Source: Paragonimus skrjabini miyazakii (taxonomy: Eukaryota; Platyhelminthes; Trematoda; Plagiorchiida; Troglotrematidae). From it: a stretch of 64,000 nt of DNA. This document shows positions 1 to 13,000 of the stretch, piece after piece. The stretch lies in contig JTDE01002959.1 in NCBI GenBank assembly GCA_014338405.1, positions 16,079 to 80,078 on the forward strand. Direction: 5' to 3'. The position numbers and the translations under genes are program-made. The notes under the pieces were generated by a model. It did no database searches, was not told the origin of the DNA, and saw only the letters and a list, made by a program, of their open reading frames with translations. Within the stretch, counting starts at the first letter, position 1. Each line of letters opens with the position of its first letter.

Positions 1-265
1 ACACTGTTGGTTAGCTGGCCGGAGCCGGCCTTCTCAATGAACCATATTAAACAGACGGGCAGTAAACATGGCGCGGGACCTGTTGATTCAGTTTGACCTA
101 TGTAGTTCAGATGCAAGAAAACAAAATGTGGATGATATTATAATGGAGTTTCTCGTTTAGTAAATCTACTCCGACAGTGTTAGTTAAATAACTTATGCAT
201 TCAATTCAATCATTCACCCACTCACTCCATATGTTAGCTAGATAGTTGTCACGGTCTTCCTATTA
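1..265. repeat. Interspersed repeat, family R1, copy 1
   Basis: This segment is nearly identical to 50165-50420 (both begin with ACACTGTTGGTTAGCT and share long stretches such as CAGTTTGACCTATGTAGTTC). The distal part of the family reappears, more diverged, at about 54240-54480. No coding frame is shared between copies. The class is unknown; it may be a non-autonomous transposon or part of a segmental duplication. Copy 1 is cut by the window start. Confidence 0.6.
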
Positions 266-1460
266 CCAACCTTTCTGAAAATTTGTTGTTCAATCTTCAC
301 TGTATTTTCAATCCACGCGCTCATTACCTCCTCCTAACGCCCCGCCGCACATTTGTTGTAAAACTCCTGGTCGAATTTTGCCATGTTTATTTCTTTTCAA
401 CACTTCCAATAATGTTTAGTTTAGATACGCAACAGCGGACAGACATCCCCTTTCTATTTTCAGTACCATAGCTTGGGATTAAAATTTTTACTCCGCTCAT
501 TCGGTTCAATATATAACCCTTGGAAAATATAGAATTCACACACCTCTGTTTTGTCCACATAATAGGAACATCATTTGCCGACGAATAGGTCAGCAGTGGG
601 ACCTGCTCGATCGGTTCATTAATGTTAACATGAATAACTCAATAAATTCTCAGGATTGTTTCAAAAACTTACAACTTATACACATCCATTTGAACATCTG
701 TCGCATGTATAACGTTGGATCATGTCTGATTTATGGACGTATAAATCACTGTGATGTATGATATTCCACCCAGGGAACTGGATCTAGTCCACTTTTCGTT
801 CTAGAATGATGGGCAGTGAAAACGTACAATCGATGGATACTAACTGATATGGTTACTAGTGAGCAAGTCTTCACGGTGGACATAAAGACCACAAAGATAG
901 AGCTGCCAGGTTCGTCCGTCAAATCTCGGCAATTTGGTTCTCACTCTGTGCGCTCTCATTAGTGGAGGACGCTGTGATGAACATTGCTGTTCACGCATTT
1001 CAATGGCTGGCACACTTAGTGTATCTGGATGCTATCACGTAGTGCTAGCTGATTCGCATTTGATCATATGCATAACATATAATTGGTAGAGATGAATTTT
1101 CGCCGATAACGATAGAGGACATTCGTCGTCAAATGATAACGCTTCGTTTATTCTATTAAGTCACGAGCGTTAAACATTAGAACATACTGAACTCGCGGAG
1201 ATAAACAACAATAAAATCAATCAGCGATTGGGTCCACATGAAACAAGCGCTGTTTTCAGTTCCAGGGTAGACAGACTGCGTGAGTCAATAGTTTTTGCAC
1301 ACACGGGACTGAGCGGCTGGTATGGTTTAACATTACTTCAAAGAAGGCAAGCCATTTCATGTTCCGATTACTCAACAACACGGAATGAGTTGGCGGGGTC
1401 AACAACGTGGCCTATTTCCATGAAGTGTTTTGCAATTGATGAGGTTGGACCTCGTCTCAC
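266..1460. other. No gene seen
   Basis: AT-rich DNA with only short ORFs that lack family signatures. No splice-bounded exon, RNA gene or recognisable transposon domain was found. Confidence 0.4.
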
Positions 1461-1880
1461 TCAGTGTGTTGGTATTGCCTGTTGCGTCGTGACGCGCACC
1501 AACCACTTAGGCATACGGTCGGCCAAATTTTGTCGTAGGCACCGATCTGTTCTGCCGAAATAGACGTCACCGCAACTGCAAGTGAACTGATAGATTACAT
1601 GTGAGACAGAACACTTCGGTAGATCACGATAGTGATAAAGCTGAGTGACACTCTTAGTTGTGAGTAGCAACGACAATTCAGCCTCAGGGTATGTACGAGT
1701 TAGGGCAGACTGTAATTTTTGACTTACATCAGTTGTGGTATGATCGCCTTTGAAATTTGGATTCATAAAGACCTGTTTCTTAGGGACTGTAATCACGACG
1801 GTTTTGATCAGTCTTTTCTTGCTGTGAATATCGATGAACTTTTGAGGGTGTCCGTTTGCGAACAGCACCTTCTTTATTCA
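1461..1880 (-). mobile_element. Penelope-like element fragment, GIY-YIG endonuclease end
   Basis: The minus-strand frame contains a linker with NGHPQKFIDIHSKK, like the region between reverse transcriptase and endonuclease in Penelope-like elements (PLEs). It is followed by a GIY-YIG core with the motif CSCGDVYFGRTDRCL, in which the second half-motif is YFG rather than YIG and the Arg-x-Thr is kept. In intact PLEs this domain nicks the target DNA for integration. Reverse transcriptase is absent, so this is a 3' fragment. The frame is open for 135 codons, so decay is moderate. An intron-encoded GIY-YIG is less likely given the CxC and the linker. Confidence 0.7.
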
Positions 1881-3649
1881 TTCCTACACTTCTTGCAAGC
1901 AGTCATCGGTGATGATCTCCTGGGCTATATGAAAATTGCAAATACTGACCGCTTCAAGTGGCCTTGCGATGCACTGAACACTGTAATGAGCCATCCTGCT
2001 GTCGTGTGAGTGAAACGTCTAAAAAATAAACTGTCATTCGTTTCTTCCGCATGAGAAACAGAAAGATTACAACGAACCGAAATAAAGAGATTTAAAAATG
2101 AAAAAAAAGAATGCTGGTTGTAAAACTCAAAATTTTGACTAAATGTCGCTTGTAGAGGTTGGCACCAACTATAGAGTCAGCAAATTTCAATTCAACTATT
2201 CCTAAAAATATGCGCTGGGCTAAATGCGCTACCCACTGCTACATCATCAACTTGTTTATAAGATGAATGTACAAATTCAGCACTCCACTGGGTGCTTAAA
2301 ATATTCACAGGCGACAGCGGACCTAAGCAACATGTTAGAACGCAATAATGCTGGGAAATATTGGAGAATATTTGGACCAGTCTGTGAACCATTACGTGTG
2401 GGGCAATTTGCAGAAGATCAGCTACCGCCGATGACTAATTACCAGGCGAACACGTTACTTTATATCGAGTTACGAGCTCACAAATATAACAGATTGACTT
2501 GCATTCAAAAATGAATGTTTGGTCTCGAGACCCGAGGCATGTGACTGCGAAAACCTAACTTATGTGATCCTCATTGTTTTGTGGAAGCACATTCAGTCTT
2601 ACTGGGAACTGTTAGGATGACTTAACCACGTACTCAACATGCTCTCTTTNNNNNNNNNNNNNNNNNNNNNNNNNNNNNNNNNNNNNNNNNNNNNNNNNNN
2701 NNNNNNNNNNNNNNNNNNNNNNNNNNNNNNNNNNNNNNNNNNNNNNNNNATGTAATGCGTTGTACTTACGAATATTGCAGTGTGTTGCAATCACCTCTTG
2801 TTCATTATTTCGTCGTTTTTGTTTCAATAGTGATCAGTGGTGTGAGCGGTCATAACCACAATTCACCTGTTCCTTTTTTAACACAACCAAAATATGATAA
2901 CTCAGGACTGCATTGGATTCCGTTGCTCCCCGTTGCTGATAACTTCATGGAATACCGCTTGACGCAGGATGGCTGTCCGATTTGGTTCATGCTGTCCAAT
3001 CAGCACAGTTTTAGTAGGCCCTTGACAAGGATCATTCGCAGATCTCCACACAGACTTTCGTAACACTCATGGTCACGATGAAATCTAACGTGTTTTGTTT
3101 TTCAGTATTTTTCGGAGCCTCGTGTAGTTAACAGGAAATAGTGTTAATCAGTTTCAACTTTGCATCCGAACTCTTGTTGGAATGCATTATTTTCGCGTAG
3201 GCACCATCCGAAAGCTTCGTGTTCACAGTTGGTGAGACCATCTTGAAAAACCATGATTTCCAAGGTACAACCACAGACTGTAATGAAGATGGAGATGCGA
3301 ACAGTTCATTGGTTCATGAGTCGGCTGTAGCCCCAACTCAGACGTAATTAGGGCCAGTTGTATATCACTGTAATAGAAAACCATTCGATATATTTTCATA
3401 ATATCAACATCTAACACGAATACAAAATGTTTTCGCACTCCACCATACGATGACCTCTACAGAATAGTCAAAGTAGGTTGTGTTGCGCTGCACGTTTAAG
3501 CACAATTGAATGGAATATACCTTTTAGTCTCAATGTTCCAGGATGTTTTACTCTACCAAAACCGCATGTTAAATAATTTGATCATATACACCAATGTGTT
3601 GGTCCTGTTACTTCACCAATGTTGAGTATCCTCTAAATGCATAACTTTA
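1881..3649. other. No gene seen; contains an assembly gap
   Basis: Short ORFs only. The stretch includes the 100-N gap described separately. Nothing in it matches a family I recognise, and no convincing splice-bounded exon was found. Confidence 0.4.
2650..2749. other. Assembly gap (100 N)
   Basis: Exactly 100 N bases. A round 100 is the usual placeholder for a gap of unknown size, so the distance across it should not be trusted. Confidence 0.95.
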
Positions 3650-3928
3650 ATTGTACCAGCTAAGCATGTCGTCCAGATGCACTTCCGCGTTTCTGAAATA
3701 GATGAAGTACGTTTCACAATACGTACAGACAACTTTTCATCCACTTCAGTGGTTTGTAATTCAACCTTGTTCAGTATCAGAAGTTGTCTGTTCGAATCCT
3801 ATAATTAACTCAACATCATCTAATATTCTTGTATAACATCCTTGTGATGGTATTTCTAATTATTGTCTGACACTAGATTCCGCGCTGAAGTTCGTATCAA
3901 AGCAAAGCCACCACAAGTTTGACGAATG

Positions 3929-3949
3929 TTATATATATATATATATATT
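3929..3949. repeat. (AT)n microsatellite
   Basis: An uninterrupted AT dinucleotide tract of about 20 bases. Confidence 0.9.
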
Positions 3950-6833
3950 GAAAACGTAAGTATTTGTCCTGAAGTTACCATTTTGCATCTGATCGGCTGG
4001 AGGCGTATCAAACTTACTCTATTCAATGGGGATGACCTCTGTTTCGTCCATTTGAAATTATTTGCTCATGTTTCTTGAAAACAACCGACGTCCATCTAGC
4101 GAGTATTCACTGTTGCATTCCTTAAGTTTCTTCCTTCTGGTTTAGTAAAGTTCAGTCAACCATCAGAGCAGAATATCTAACTTCTCCAAGTAAAAATATT
4201 GCCTTCCATAACATTAATTTTCTGACTACGTCAAATATATATCAATGTACGTCTACTGTTTGCTAGCATCCTTCTCAAATCTGTTATGTCAAGTTGTTAT
4301 CTGACTACTAAACATTCTCTTAAATCCGTAAGCCGATGTTTGCATTCTGTTTCTTTGATGTCCAAATTCTGTGTGGTATTGTTGAAGTGACTGTAATCAG
4401 CTAATTGTCAGCAATTTAGACTTACGAATAACTATCAAAAGCAATTTCAACAAAGGGCCCCAAATATACACTTCATGCCGACTAGCACAGCAAGATGAGT
4501 GGTTTAAGTTTTCAGGATTGTCATCCAATCTACACATCAACAACAACTGTAACTGTTGCAGATCAGTGGAAATCAGCCAGTTATGTGTACACAGCAGAGG
4601 CTGACATAATCACCACTCATGTCACAGAACCGAGTGCGGATTACAAGTAGTTGGTCGATTTGTTCCAACTTTAATCGTTATGCGCAGTTAGTATGAATTT
4701 CGTTGGTTGAACTCTAGCGGTTAATAAGTTCGAAATGTTGATGGCTAAAGCGACCTGTGTGTTTCTAGTTGCTTTCTTCTAAATGATTAAACGGAACTCA
4801 CTTTTAAATGTGACACTTGCGTCAGATGATTAAAATCGTTGTCGAATTCACTTGATTCTTTGTTCATTCATATCCAACCACAAGGACATACTGGTTCGGC
4901 ATTATCTACTGTCTGTTTCCTCATGCTGTTATCTTCATATTCATTCTGTGAATCCTTTTTGAGCACGTTTGGTGGTTCAGTTCTATCACTGAAATCAATC
5001 AATCACTTCAATAATTTGGTTTGTGTTACTAATTTTTGCAGTACTCAGACATTTTGAATTTTAACTTGAAACCAGGGCGCAGTATTTTGCCGCTTCAACT
5101 TGCATTTTGTTTTTCCTGTGATCATAAGAATAACTTCCCCGTAAAGCCAAAACCAAAATGTTCTGATTTCACCATCGTCTTCGAAACAATTTTGCTGAAC
5201 GAACTAACCATATCCTGGAAACACGTGACGTATTCACTTTTGCTTGATCTTACTCAACACAGTGGACAACGGTTAGCTTTATCAAGCTTGGTGACCGCAA
5301 TTTCGCACAAGAGCCACTGCTAGTTTTTGAGTTTTACAGACAAAATCGGTTGACACAATGCGTTCCCTTCATCCCTGTATTGCAGCAGACAAAAAAAATT
5401 CACAATATCTTGACATTGCGTTTATCGTCACCAGTATCGAACGTAAAACATGTGGATTCTATGCAACGGATATACAGGAGTTGATGAAGAATCATTAAGA
5501 TAGCTGACGAGACAACAGTATCAAACCAGTGAACCAGTTGAACAAAATTCACTTCGTCAACTGCTAGACACCTCGGGAATAATGATAACAAAGTTTACCA
5601 AATTATTTCGTTCAGGCTATCGGTAAAGAACCAAAACCTGAAACTATGAGTTAATAACTAGGTTTGGTTGATGACGAATTATAAGCCAGCCTTTTGTGTT
5701 CAAAGTACTTGAAACAATTCATTGCAAACCTATTGTATGATGTAAATTAAGATGACAGTTTTCAACTTACAAGAATACACAAAATGTTCTTATTTGTGAC
5801 AAACATTTACTTTTTGCTCCGATAGTTTTGATCGAAGTGTTAGAATTATGGTAAGCAATAACTTAAATAAATGTAATGCCATTACATTCGAGTAACACTT
5901 AGATATCAAAGATTTGAAACCCGACCAAAGTCTACATCATCCTTGCGTTTAAGAATGCCAGTAATTTGGCGCTTACAACACACAATAGAAAAAATTACTC
6001 AAAACCACATGACTTATTTAGTTGTAAAGAATATCATGTTGTAATCAAAATTTGAGCAAGATCCCAGCGTTCTTCACAACGTTGGAGATGACAGGAAACA
6101 GTTTTCCATTGATTTTATTCAGTGGTTACTGTTGCCGTCAATGTTCAGCTGAACTATGAGGCGCCCCGCGAGATAACGGTTTCATTTTGTAAGCTACCGT
6201 GCGGTTAAGTTATGATAAAATAGGTAATTTGAAAGTACAGTGCAACTTTTTCGTTAACTACACAGTTGAATATATTTTGAGCTCCATTCAACTGCTGTTC
6301 ATCAAAACGGCACAGCACCACTATCACTTATGGTCGAAAAATAGTCATGCATTCAGTGTTTTTATTGAACAGTTTTCACTTTAATTTCACCGTGTTACAA
6401 CACACTGGGGCCACACAATTGGACAGTTAGTATCTTCGTCCTCATTCTGAGAAACGTCATTTTTTACACTTTTCCGTCAAGTAATCTCATTCTATTATAT
6501 TGTTTCAAAGCTCCTGTCCATTTTCTTTGAACAGACAGACAGTTCCAGTTTCGTTCCGCAACAACCTATACAGTCAAAAGTAGGAAATTGTGAATCAGAA
6601 TTACTCCACAACACATCTGAGTCACGAAAATGTTTATCAAGAAGTCACATTCAGTTTCACATGATCATATCTATTAATTTCGAACTATCCTCAACTCAGT
6701 TTGGCTTGCAAGGCCCAAATATATTTCAGTGTAAAAAGTTTCGTTTCATACTGCTGATGTGAAGTTGATCTCGCCAAGACTACTGAAGAGTGACGACAAC
6801 GTAAATGTCCTATCACAAACAATTGCTATCTAA

Positions 6834-6889
6834 CCAATGAAATAACTGAACTGACTGTCTCTGTCTATATCCACACTGGCCCTATAATA
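6834..6889 (+). promoter_or_regulatory. CCAAT box and TATA element of gene copy A
   Basis: CCAAT at 6834-6838 and TATAATA at 6883-6889 lie 98 and 49 nt before the signal-peptide ATG. Both elements recur in copies B and C at nearly the same distances (TATA 49 and 48 nt from the ATG). CCAAT sits in a conserved block reading CTAYCTRACCAATGA. The paralogue conservation and fixed spacing support a core promoter. The TATA in copy A is the weakest match of the three. Confidence 0.6.
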
Positions 6890-6931
6890 ATGCAACAGTA
6901 AGGTCTTGTCTCTTAGAAAACCTACCTGAAA

Positions 6932-7001
6932 ATGACATCAACATTTTTCTGTGTCATTTTGATCGTTTTGGTGAATCAAGTATTTGCAGGAATACCGGAA
7001 G
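6932..7001 (+). CDS. Copy A exon 1: signal peptide
   Basis: Encodes 23 codons plus one base. It starts MTSTFFCVIL, continues with a hydrophobic core (IVLVNQVFA) and has a likely signal-peptidase site after VFA, followed by GIPE. The donor is GTGAGT at 7002, a near-perfect match. The start is chosen because copies B and C have an ATG at the same aligned position, 48-49 nt after a TATA element. The exon leaves phase 1, matching every downstream micro-exon. Two paralogous exons occur at 53141 and 59367. Confidence 0.75.
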
Positions 7002-10000
7002 GTGAGTCTGAAATAATATCTTATGGTGTCACCGGGAAAACATCCTGCACAATTTATCTACTATTTTTCACATTAACTCAATGATTACCTTATTGAAATG
7101 TAGAAGAATACTCATACAAACGCACGCCATTTTTACCAAGCGTTTGTTATTTCATGTGACTATTTGTGTTGCATACTTGTGCTGATTAAAAATAGGGCGA
7201 GTGCGGTGTGTTCCTTCAGTTGAACCATAAAATAATCATATATTTGCTCTCTATGAATAAATTCATGATACTATCTATGAGAGCACTAACGAAATAAACC
7301 ACATCTTCTTATGTTTAAGAATAGCTGTAGCGCATTATGTTAACTGCAAACGTCCTGGAAGTTAACTGTTCACTGATACGCATATGAGTGGGCTAGTTCG
7401 AAAATGTGTGATAGAATAAAACTGAACTGTTGAAAGTTTCTAAAGCTGTAATTTCAAATACAAAGCAAATGCTATGTTTGAACTGTCGAGAAGGTTTACA
7501 ATAGTAAAGTTGTGTTTCAGTTTAGCCATATACAATGAGCGAGTTCGTCAAAAACAGGTTTTCAGCATAATAACGATTCCAAGGGTATTATGATGCACTA
7601 GTTACAAGATGAATTTAGCCTTTCGCCCGGTGAGTCACCCAGATTCCCGGTCGCGTTCAAGGCGTTAGAGAACATGACGATGTCATGTAACATTTTCCCA
7701 ATTGGTAGGCAAGCAAAGTCTGTTTGACTAATCTAACATCAGGGAAATACGTGCCAATTTGCGACCAACTACGTTTCCGTTAAGACGTCGACTAGCATAA
7801 AAGTTCACGCACAGTGAACGAGGATGAAAATACAATAATCATTTGAATGAATAAATTTAATCGAACGGATGAATTCAAACATCTTGTAACACAGTAAAAC
7901 TATACCTCTAATTTGCCAAATGATGAATATTTATTACCAAGTGAAACGTAGGATGAAAATCTCGATTGAATATTACACGCATAAAAGCTAACTAATTCCA
8001 CTCGTTGTAAGTTGAAGCATCAAGTTAATTAGTGACAAAGTAATCAAAACTAACTCTGAAATGATCACAAACAGCGTGATTTGTGTTCGACAGGAAAGCA
8101 ACGTTTCACGTAGCCAACTTTATTCGAAATACTCAATGGTCGACATCAAAATATATTTTGTATTTTCCATTAACTTACCATGTCCGGAAACGTGTACACA
8201 TCTCTTGCTTCGTTAAATAAACTTTGCTGAGAAATATTGCTTACTCTTATCCGTTACATTTTAGAAACTTACCGTACGTTGACAGGTTTCCCGAAATTGT
8301 TTTGGAAATAGATTCCAGTAATCAAATTATGCTAAGACCACATTACGCTAAGAATATTTTTGAGTTTCTAACCGATAAATTAGAGGGATTGGCCACTCCA
8401 AGCAAAAAATTGACATCTCCCGATTCAAAAAATCATAGTAAACCGCACCTAGGTTGGTCAAAATTATCGGACTGGGAGATGAAAAATTCATAAAGTTTGC
8501 ATATGGATGCATACTTCTCTCAATATTTACCACCAAATATAGTCATTTAACATTCAGAAATTGTAGCGATAGCAGTTGTTTCACGAAACATTCTCGTTTT
8601 ATTTTAAGAAAACTGCTCGCTGGTATTATGTGAAGAAGATTTTCACTGTTACGCAGCCAACTTGTCTGAACCCAGATTCTGTAAATCCGAATGGCTCATT
8701 TTTCCAACTTGATAGAATGGAGCTTCTGATACGGTTACTTTTAATGTAAAGTAAACCATTTCAAAGGAAGGTAAATAACGAAAGAGCACGATAGTGTTAC
8801 GTTGCTCTGTACGGGAACATATAATCATTTAACCAATGTAACACATCAGCCGCTAACTCATGGCAAAATCAATAAAGCAATCAACAAATTTGACAAAACT
8901 TTTTATCCAATCGTTATTCTACATGCGACAAACTGAATTAAGGAGCTCGACAAGCCAATCTTGAAGTTTGTAAACTGTTATATTCATTATTAGGATGGAA
9001 AGTAAGATTGGACTACTGTAGAATTCTTCCCATATTGTTTATGCACATCGTGTAACGGATTTTTTTGAACTCCGGTAATGAATAGATGCAACACCCGTAT
9101 TTGAAGTCCTTTGACAATGACCTGATGTTCAATCTGAATGACCTTTTCCGTCAAACTTTTAATGTCAAACGCAGCATAAAGTTCATGCGTACAGCTCTGC
9201 TTACTCAGAGAATGTACATCATCTTCCGGTTTGCCGAAAAAGTGGTCCGAATAAGAAATAACGAAACATAAAGTTCCAAGTCGAATTGTTTCCTTTCAAA
9301 AATATATACACGTTAGTTGGACCATCGTGCTAAACAATGCAACAAACGATAAATTATATCAGGGCAATATTTTTTAACATACCGTCCATTTAATTTCGTT
9401 TGATCAAACATTTATAGAGGCGGTTGTGGGTAAGGGTTGTCTGCCTTTAACTTACTCAGTTTGACCGTATAATAATATATCGACTGCCTGCTGGAAATCC
9501 GTCATAATGTCACTGGAACTGTCGAAGTAGAACAGTTAGGACAGTATGCAAGTAAAAATTTTCCCGCTGAAAATAAGAAATAACCGGTGTAAATTAACAA
9601 GATATTCTTCCATTTGATGTCATATCAACACTATACAACAATCACGCTCTGAAAATACACTTTTACAAAGTAAACAATCGGGCTTTATTAGTAAGTCATA
9701 TAACTAACCCGGTCAGGAATGCTATCAACAATGTATGGGATAACGAAACACCTATGACTCACACCTGCTCAATGAATAGCTGATGTAGAAGTATGAAAAA
9801 CCAGTTCTTCTCCTTGGACATACATCTTGCGAATGTTTTTCATTGATACAATTTCAACTTTCACCATTATCTGAACGTTTTTGTGTAGATGATTGCTTAT
9901 AAACCCTCCTTATGCGAATGAAAAGTGAACAGCAAATATTTGGCAATTCCATCCATTCCATTTTTAGAAGCCATCCGTAAGTTGACAAATGTGAAAGTCA

Positions 10001-13000
10001 CTGTTGACTCGATCTAATTTCGAGATATAATTATGTGGTTGGCATGAAAATACATGAATAGTTCCATAACGAACTTTACTGTGTTAGCTTGTAATTTTAA
10101 TAGGCGTTCAAAACCTTTCAGAACATTGACACAGGCTCGTGTCACGGAGAGCACAGCCTGTGCGCAGAGCAAATATAAGCTCGAACAAATACAAGTACCA
10201 TATTTTCCTATTTGAACTATTGAACAGAGCCTCCACTTTCCGTGACAGCATAACTTTGTCATGCGCTACAGGCTCTATTTCATGCATAAACATGGGCTTA
10301 TCCTTCACTTGGCTGACTGGCAGAGACGGCAATATAAAATCCATCGGAGCAGAAAGAAGACATATATTGCGATACGTTTACATCTCATTTACTCTCAACA
10401 GTCGCGAAATTAAAACATGTCAGTTACGTGCATCATACAGATGAAAACAAAAAGTGACTAAACACGACTACAAGTACACCACGTGTTATGTAATCATGCC
10501 CATCGAAACCCAATAGTTGGTATCAACCATATTGTGCACAAAACGTCGCCTGGCAAGTTCGGTAGTGATTCTATTATAAATAATATGCTTGTAGGTGTGT
10601 CTAATCCCTGTTTATTCTTATCTGTATGAAGTATATAACTGGCATGTTTTACGTTTGCGACTGATGAGACTAGATGAAATGTTAACATATCGCAATAAAT
10701 GTCTTATTTCTGTTGTGATAAAGTGGTTAAATGAAGCTCAGTGTTCCAAAAATCAAATCCATCGTTAAAGGCATCAGTCGAGTGATACGTTAGACCAGTG
10801 AAAGTAAACATAAACGAAAGCGGAACCGAAACAATTAGTTTTTTGACTTTTCGAAAGGTTTTTTGTTGACAACAGACCATTGAATATGCGTATAGTTCCT
10901 TGATAGTCGATTACCTGTTTTGGCTATGATACTGAGTCACAAACACATCGCTTGGAAGACGTATCCAAGCAGTACATCACATGAACTGGTGACAAGAACA
11001 CAGTTAGGTAATACACATTTGAGTCAACTGACCTAACTGGAACAGATAACGATGGAAGTTTTTCAAAGGGCAATGACAGTTTGGTAGTGATAAAGTCACG
11101 TACAGAAAAATGATCTCTGCTAAAACTTCTGATTGTTGATTACGACTGTTGTGGCGCATAACGCGAGAGGTAACGCCCGAAAAAATAAACAAATATCGTC
11201 ACCCATGAGACACATTTCAGTCCAATTGGGAGAAAAACGGCGTAGACAACTGCGCAAAATCGAGATGTATTGCCATTCATGTTGTGAACACTAGGTTTTG
11301 GACACACGTAACGTACGACTTGCTGATGAAACATTGTAGATGCAAGTAGAATGAGTGACCGGGAGCATTATCGGCAAAAACAAGAATGAGATTCATTCGT
11401 ACATGTAGAATTTGCAAAGTACTGCGACTGCGCATGTACTGTCTTACCTTGCCACAAATCTGCATATCGCCGGTGTAGTTGAGAAGTAAGCTTGATCAGC
11501 CTTATTTGCTGCATATGTATAAGGATGGCCTACTGGTTCGTCGATTGTGTGAACCATCACCGTTGAACTGCTCATTCGCGGTTTGGAAGTTCTAATCAGT
11601 GCAAGAATCATCCAGAATCAACCCATATAGCAAGAATGTTCTTCTCTGAATGTTCTGCTCACTTTTCTGGGTTCAATCCCAGGATCTCTTATGATTTAAC
11701 GCTGGCAAAACTTTTCTCCAGAGCTCTCAACTGTGACTTCTGTGATTAGCCATGCTGTGAACGCTACTCATTCACGTTTCGATTCTATTGAGTGAAATCA
11801 GGGTCTTTATGCAATTACGAAGTCGAATATCGAAGGATCGATGCTAATTGATTGTGTCTCTCAAGATCGATGGTAGACCTCAAGAGCCGCTTGCGACAGA
11901 TAGCTCCATCGGAACACGGAGTCCGAAACGTCACCCACCCCGTTACTATCTGTCAGATACGTGAGCAGCCCAAGTAGAATACACCTGCTCATCGGTGTTG
12001 CAAAACCAAGTACCGACAGCAACAGCACTGGAGGTTTACGTGGTGCTGTGGGCATTTTAATATACTGAAGATTTAGAGCTGGACGTCATGATGTTAAGTG
12101 TGGACACTAGTCGCTGAGCAGCGTATAATCTAGGTATTAAAAATATTGGATGCTAATTCCTTGGCATATTACCGTATTATGGGCTTGTTCCGCAGGGTAT
12201 TGTTCCAATCAATGTTTCTTCAACTGCTCACAGTTATTTCATAGTACGCTTCATTCACTTCATTGCGCGGCACAATTTACAGGAATGACACAGGGTGAGC
12301 ATAGTACTATTGCTCGTTTGCCTCTAAAATAAATGTCATAAAAAAGGTGTGAATTATCCTGCGCGACAGTGGTTATAGTGTAGACAGAATTGCGTTGAAG
12401 TTCAGTTAGACGAGTTGGGTTAGTTTTGCTATGAAATCTTAGTATTTAATTGTTGTTTGATGTTAGTCCCGCAGTTTCATAAATCACGACCAAGATTAAA
12501 TGCGATACTCCTCTATATTGCATCAAATCCTTAAATAATTGGCGGCTCGTGAAATATCAGTTGACATTCGGACAAATGATTCCACATGATATACTCTTGT
12601 ACATTCTAATCTGCCGATTTACGTTTCTATAGCTTAGCAAGTCTGTTTGACTATTTATTTTACGAATAATCAAAACTGCCACATTTAACCGATGTGCCAT
12701 ACATATTTCGTTGCAACAGCGTATATTTCAAGTGATGTGCCACAAACCTGCTGGCTTTACTGAGTGTTGTATAAGCATAATTTAAAAGAGAAATCCTGTG
12801 AACCTTTCAATGGATATATGGTATATCAGAATATAACATAGAGGAAACCAAAATTTCACAAAGTTCATGAAGCCAACAAAATGGTTTAGAAACCATTTCA
12901 ATGTTCTCTCGAATTTAGCCGTTCGCTCTAAATTACAATACGTGAATATCTCACTCTAAGTGCTTTTACGGTTTCGCAAATTTCTAGGCGTTTCCAGTGT

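Larger units (their letters stand above)
3650..11200 (+). repeat. Segmental duplication, copy A
   Basis: Collinear with copy C (about 54790-63750) and partly with copy B (about 50700-54175). Paired anchors include 4145 with 56345, 4620-4670 with 51195 and 57450, 6810-7010 with 53020 and 59230, 8240-8290 with 53870 and 60090, 9400-9560 with 61495, 9930-9990 with 62065, 10250 with 62830 and 11120-11170 with 63680. The unit holds the promoter, signal-peptide exon and first micro-exons of a secreted-protein gene. Spacing differs between copies because repeats inserted independently, for example a Penelope element in copy C and ribozyme-bearing repeats in copy A. Boundaries are approximate. Confidence 0.65.

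Noticed and set aside
11665..11700. A tRNA B-box-like GGGTTCAATCCC
   Set aside because: No cloverleaf or A box at a proper distance was found, so it is not a tRNA gene.
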